This document shows positions 61,533 to 64,000 of a DNA stretch of 64,000 bases, piece by piece. Positions within the stretch are counted from its first letter, which is position 1. Every line of letters starts with the position of its first letter. Origin of the DNA: Calothrix sp. HK-06 (GTDB taxonomy: Bacteria; Cyanobacteriota; Cyanobacteriia; Cyanobacteriales; Nostocaceae). The DNA lies in contig NZ_MRCD01000003.1 in the NCBI RefSeq assembly GCF_001904745.1, positions 1-64,000 of the forward strand, in the 5' to 3' direction. The notes under the pieces are model-generated. The model was not told the origin of the DNA and made no database searches. It saw only the letters and a list, made by a program, of their open reading frames with translations. A program made the translations under genes and the position numbers.

Positions 61533-62774
61533 TTATTCTTCGGGGGAAGTTTCTGGCGCCAGTGAGCGAATTCGATTCATTTGTGATAGTGCGTACTTTG
61601 CTGTTGCTTGTACATTCGCGTCGTTATCGTGGCTGGCGTGATATAACATTTGACTTAATTGTGTCATCATGTCGTATACGCGCGTTAAATCACGAATTGC
61701 GTTTTGTCGAACTTCTGGACTTTCATCTTGGAGTGACATTGCTAACGCGCGGTTCATTGGTTTAAGGGTACGAGTACCAATTTCAGATAAAGCTGCTAAT
61801 ATCAAGCTGCGCTGTTGCGAGTCAGCGTCTATCATTATATCTACGAGCGGTTGAATTGCGCGTGAGTCTCCTTGCTGTCCTAAATCCCAAATTGCTTTGC
61901 GTCGTTTGCTTGGGTCAGTACTACCAAGGTCTTTAACTAATTCGTCAACAATATTAACTTTGGCAAGACGAGAAGTTGTTTCTGGCGCCAGTAACTCGCT
62001 TGAAGTTAGATTTGACTCATGCAAACCGTTATATAAACCATTTTGCGGTTCTGGCTCAACTGTTGACTCAATAACTGGCTCAAAATCTTGGATAATTGTT
62101 TGTTTTTGTGGTGGTAAAGCTATTATCTTGGGTTCTTGTGGTTCGATATGGCTTAAATCTTTGTATGTTGTCACTCCTTCACCATAGTCTGTGCTTAAAA
62201 CTTCTGAGTTTATAACTTTGAAACCACCTATATCTGGTTTTGGTTGCCTAAATTTTCTTAATAAGTAAGCAATGGCGCCAGTTGTTCCTACTAACCCCAG
62301 TCCAACTAGTGCCCACCAAAATATACCTCTTCCACCATTACCATTGGCAGGCGCCTTGGTAGTTGCAGTTGGACTAGCTGTTGGTGTCGGTTGCGTTTTC
62401 TGTAAAACGGCAGCATCAAGTTTTGTACGAGTCGTGGTGCCGAAAATACCATCTGCGGTTAAATCATTGTCTGCTTGAAACCTTGATACTGCTATTCGCG
62501 TACTAACACCATAATCGCCATCTATCTCATCAGTATATAACCCTAACTGCTTGAGTTTAGTTTGCAATGCTTTAACTTCCGTACCTGAACTACCAGGTCT
62601 TAATAAACGCTGGTTACTTGTTTCAGCATTTGTGCTGCTTGTTGAATTCGTTGGTGTTGCTTGTGCTAATTTGACAGCATCAGGCAGCTTTTGACTCGAT
62701 AGGGCAATTTGACTTGTGCTAAACCCAGCAAGCAAACAGCTAGTAATCAGGATGGAAGAACCGCATAGCCTCAT
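61533..62774 (-). CDS. Peptidoglycan-binding, membrane, HEAT-repeat protein
   Basis: 413 residues. After a signal peptide comes a PG_binding_1 domain (about 60-120: LRPGSSGTEVKALQTKLKQL, DGDYGVSTRIAVSRFQ), a Pro/Thr linker, one transmembrane helix (about 150-170: FWWALVGLGLVGTTGAIAYL), a linker and HEAT repeats (about 280-400: KRRKAIWDLGQQGDSRAIQP, SPEVRQNAIRDLTRVY). This places one end on the wall and a protein-binding scaffold in the cytoplasm. A link between wall and a cytoplasmic partner is inferred. Confidence 0.85.
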   Translation of the reverse strand: MRLCGSSILITSCLLAGFSTSQIALSSQKLPDAVKLAQATPTNSTSSTNAETSNQRLLRPGSSGTEVKALQTKLKQLGLYTDEIDGDYGVSTRIAVSRFQADNDLTADGIFGTTTRTKLDAAVLQKTQPTPTASPTATTKAPANGNGGRGIFWWALVGLGLVGTTGAIAYLLRKFRQPKPDIGGFKVINSEVLSTDYGEGVTTYKDLSHIEPQEPKIIALPPQKQTIIQDFEPVIESTVEPEPQNGLYNGLHESNLTSSELLAPETTSRLAKVNIVDELVKDLGSTDPSKRRKAIWDLGQQGDSRAIQPLVDIMIDADSQQRSLILAALSEIGTRTLKPMNRALAMSLQDESPEVRQNAIRDLTRVYDMMTQLSQMLYHASHDNDANVQATAKYALSQMNRIRSLAPETSPEE

Positions 62775-62972
62775 ATCAGAAAGTTTCAGTCAGTACATGT
62801 ATTATAAATTACCGATTAATACGATAATTTCATTTGTAAGTAAATGTTAACTTTTATCTGGACAGAAAAATCTTATTGGCACCTTGAATCAAATAAATAA
62901 TCAGACTTTAGATTTTAGAACCTAGAATCGCGCGTGCGTAATCAAGATATCACCCTAACTCAGTAACTACAC
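62775..62972. other. Short gap, no gene
   Basis: About 200 bases upstream of the peptidoglycan-binding gene and downstream of the EamA gene. AT-rich; I see no repeat or ORF. Confidence 0.4.
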
Positions 62973-64000
62973 TCAAGAACGCATTGCTTCTGACTCTGTA
63001 TGCTTTACAGGCACGGTTAAAGTAGTTTGTTGTGCTGCGCTTATTTCCTTGGCAGGGATTTTTGTTTTGGTGAGCGCTAGGGTATCACGTTGGTTAATCA
63101 GGTAAATACTAATTAACGTTAAACCGACACCTGTCCATTGTATAGGGTTTAGAACTTCTCCGAGCAATAAATTACCGAAACATAAGGCAAATACTGGCGT
63201 TAGAAAAGTTAACGAGCTCAAAGACGTCAAATTACCGCTTGAAGCAAAATAGAAAAACAAAGCGTATGCTATTGCACTTCCAAAAACTGTGGCATAACTG
63301 AGCGCTATCCAATCAGAACTTACTAAGTTAGACCATTGGTGTGTTTCAATAACCGCAGAAATTACCCATAATGGCAATCCACCTATAATCATATGCCATC
63401 CAGTTGCCATTACTGGGTCTGCATGTTTTGTGACGTACCTAATTAAAACTGTTCCCACTGCCATTGATAAAGCGGCTAGCAGCATCAACCACTCTCCACT
63501 CTCAAATAGTGAGTAAGGTGATAGTAACAATGATGTCGGCTCAAAAGTAACGTTACTTGAAATTAAGCTCAGAATTAATTGCTCAGGTAAGCCTATAAAA
63601 CTAATACCCGCAACACCTAGGCTTAAGCCCAACCATCCCCACAGTCCTATGCGTTCTTTAAATAGCCATAGTGACATCAGCGCAACTGCCAAGGGTTGTG
63701 AGTCAATCATCACCGAACCTAAGCCGGCGCCTGTCCGTACTAATCCTTGAGCGAGGAATCCTTGAAACATCGCTCCATCTATCAAGGCAAATAGCGTAAT
63801 CCATAACCAGGCTTTTAAACCACTTGGTTGAGGTTTACCCATCAAGGCGCCTGCAATTAAAATCATTACACCTGCTGGTATTATTCGTACCCCAGCCATA
63901 AACATCGGCGTAGTATGGTCAATTACACCTTTCATTGCCACCATCGCCGTTCCCCAGAGGAAAAACGGCGCAATTAAAAGTATTGGAGCTAGGGGAAGGC
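62973..64000 (-). CDS. EamA/DMT-family transporter (5' end beyond window)
   Basis: At least 342 residues. Two EamA repeats with about ten helices: TPMFMAGVRIIPAGVMILIA, QGFLAQGLVRTGAGLGSVMI, and SGNLTSLSSLTFLTPVFALC with GEVLNPIQWTGVGLTLISIY. The frame stays open to base 64000 through LAPILLIAPFFLWGTAMVAM, the first helix of the family, so ATG 63944 is internal and the true start lies outside. It probably exports metabolites. Confidence 0.88.
   Translation of the reverse strand, partial: LPLAPILLIAPFFLWGTAMVAMKGVIDHTTPMFMAGVRIIPAGVMILIAGALMGKPQPSGLKAWLWITLFALIDGAMFQGFLAQGLVRTGAGLGSVMIDSQPLAVALMSLWLFKERIGLWGWLGLSLGVAGISFIGLPEQLILSLISSNVTFEPTSLLLSPYSLFESGEWLMLLAALSMAVGTVLIRYVTKHADPVMATGWHMIIGGLPLWVISAVIETHQWSNLVSSDWIALSYATVFGSAIAYALFFYFASSGNLTSLSSLTFLTPVFALCFGNLLLGEVLNPIQWTGVGLTLISIYLINQRDTLALTKTKIPAKEISAAQQTTLTVPVKHTESEAMRS

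Larger units (their letters stand above)
1..64000. repeat. Dispersed GGCGCC palindrome (HIP-like)
   Basis: The hexamer GGCGCC occurs roughly 100 times, from 3095 to 63846, inside genes in all reading frames and between genes, on average once per 600 bases. At about 39% GC about four copies are expected. Flanking bases vary (t..a, a..t, c..g, g..c), so the conserved core is the hexamer. No copy is seen before 3095 or between 4749 and 9364. The classical cyanobacterial HIP1 octamer GCGATCGC was not found. The pattern looks like a highly iterated palindrome of a different type. The count was made by eye. Confidence 0.9.

Noticed and set aside
1-64000. tRNA and rRNA genes
   Set aside because: No TTCGAATCC/TTCAAATCC-type T-arm with matching acceptor stem and no rRNA-like conserved block was seen on either strand.

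Overview
The window reads as chromosomal DNA of a filamentous, probably Nostocales-type, cyanobacterium. GC is low (I estimate about 39%). Evidence: the efp-accB and ffh-rpsP-KH-(rpsU)-phoH clusters, an SLH-domain OprB porin, a PEP-CTERM protein, a Rieske/PaO-like oxygenase, a bilin-type multi-GAF kinase, Uma2, DUF6887/DUF6888, DUF1995, DUF4332 and many Ser/Thr and histidine kinases. I see no rRNA, tRNA, CRISPR array or intact transposase. Species cannot be assigned.

Layout. 0-5 kb: a 5'-truncated ParE-like toxin, the porin, then azoreductase, MFS transporter and AraC regulator on one strand. 5-8.8 kb: a foreign-looking island with a large two-DUF262 protein whose HNH end is in another frame, a cytochrome P450 fragment and a decayed ORF. 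8.8-17.5 kb: ABC exporter, acetyltransferase, DUF2993, GerMN, ArsR regulator, accB, efp and a large cNMP-binding/degenerate AAA+/NapH-like membrane Fe-S fusion. 17.9-28.2 kb: RHH protein, LtrA, DUF2500, an RCK-pore-RCK channel with an odd filter, PEP-CTERM protein, a kinase/RDD gene pair and a CBS-PAS histidine kinase. 28.5-32.9 kb: ferredoxin-MBL fusion, cysteine desulfurase, DUF6888 (with a stop codon)/DUF6887, Uma2, DUF1995. 33.3-38.4 kb: a duplicated small GTPase/Roadblock module with DUF4388, a protoglobin and a V4R protein, followed by a HutX-like gene. 38.5-45 kb: two paralogous kinases and the four-GAF kinase. 45-51.6 kb: phoH, rpsU, KH, rpsP, ffh, a pentapeptide protein and an aminopeptidase P. 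51.6-64 kb: lipoprotein, a dense GTAC cluster, Rieske oxygenase, DUF4332, TetR, paired M16 peptidases, glycosyltransferase, DUF2141, a RelN-like/HicB-like antitoxin pair, a peptidoglycan-binding/HEAT protein and an EamA transporter running off the end.

Most noteworthy. (1) The genome signature: GGCGCC occurs about 100 times (about 4 expected) while GATC occurs only about 11 times (about 200 expected), and the classical HIP1 octamer was not seen. (2) The 34-38 kb module, which looks like two MglA/MglB-type GTPase-Roadblock pairs built around a haem globin and a V4R protein. (3) A histidine kinase with four GAF domains that all keep a Cys-His bilin motif, the last with a DXCF motif 28 residues upstream. 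(4) The sigma-54-activator-like domain, degenerate at every key motif, fused to a Fe-S membrane protein. (5) The tandem DUF262-HNH protein as a candidate defence gene. Functions are inferred from motifs by eye; no database search was possible.
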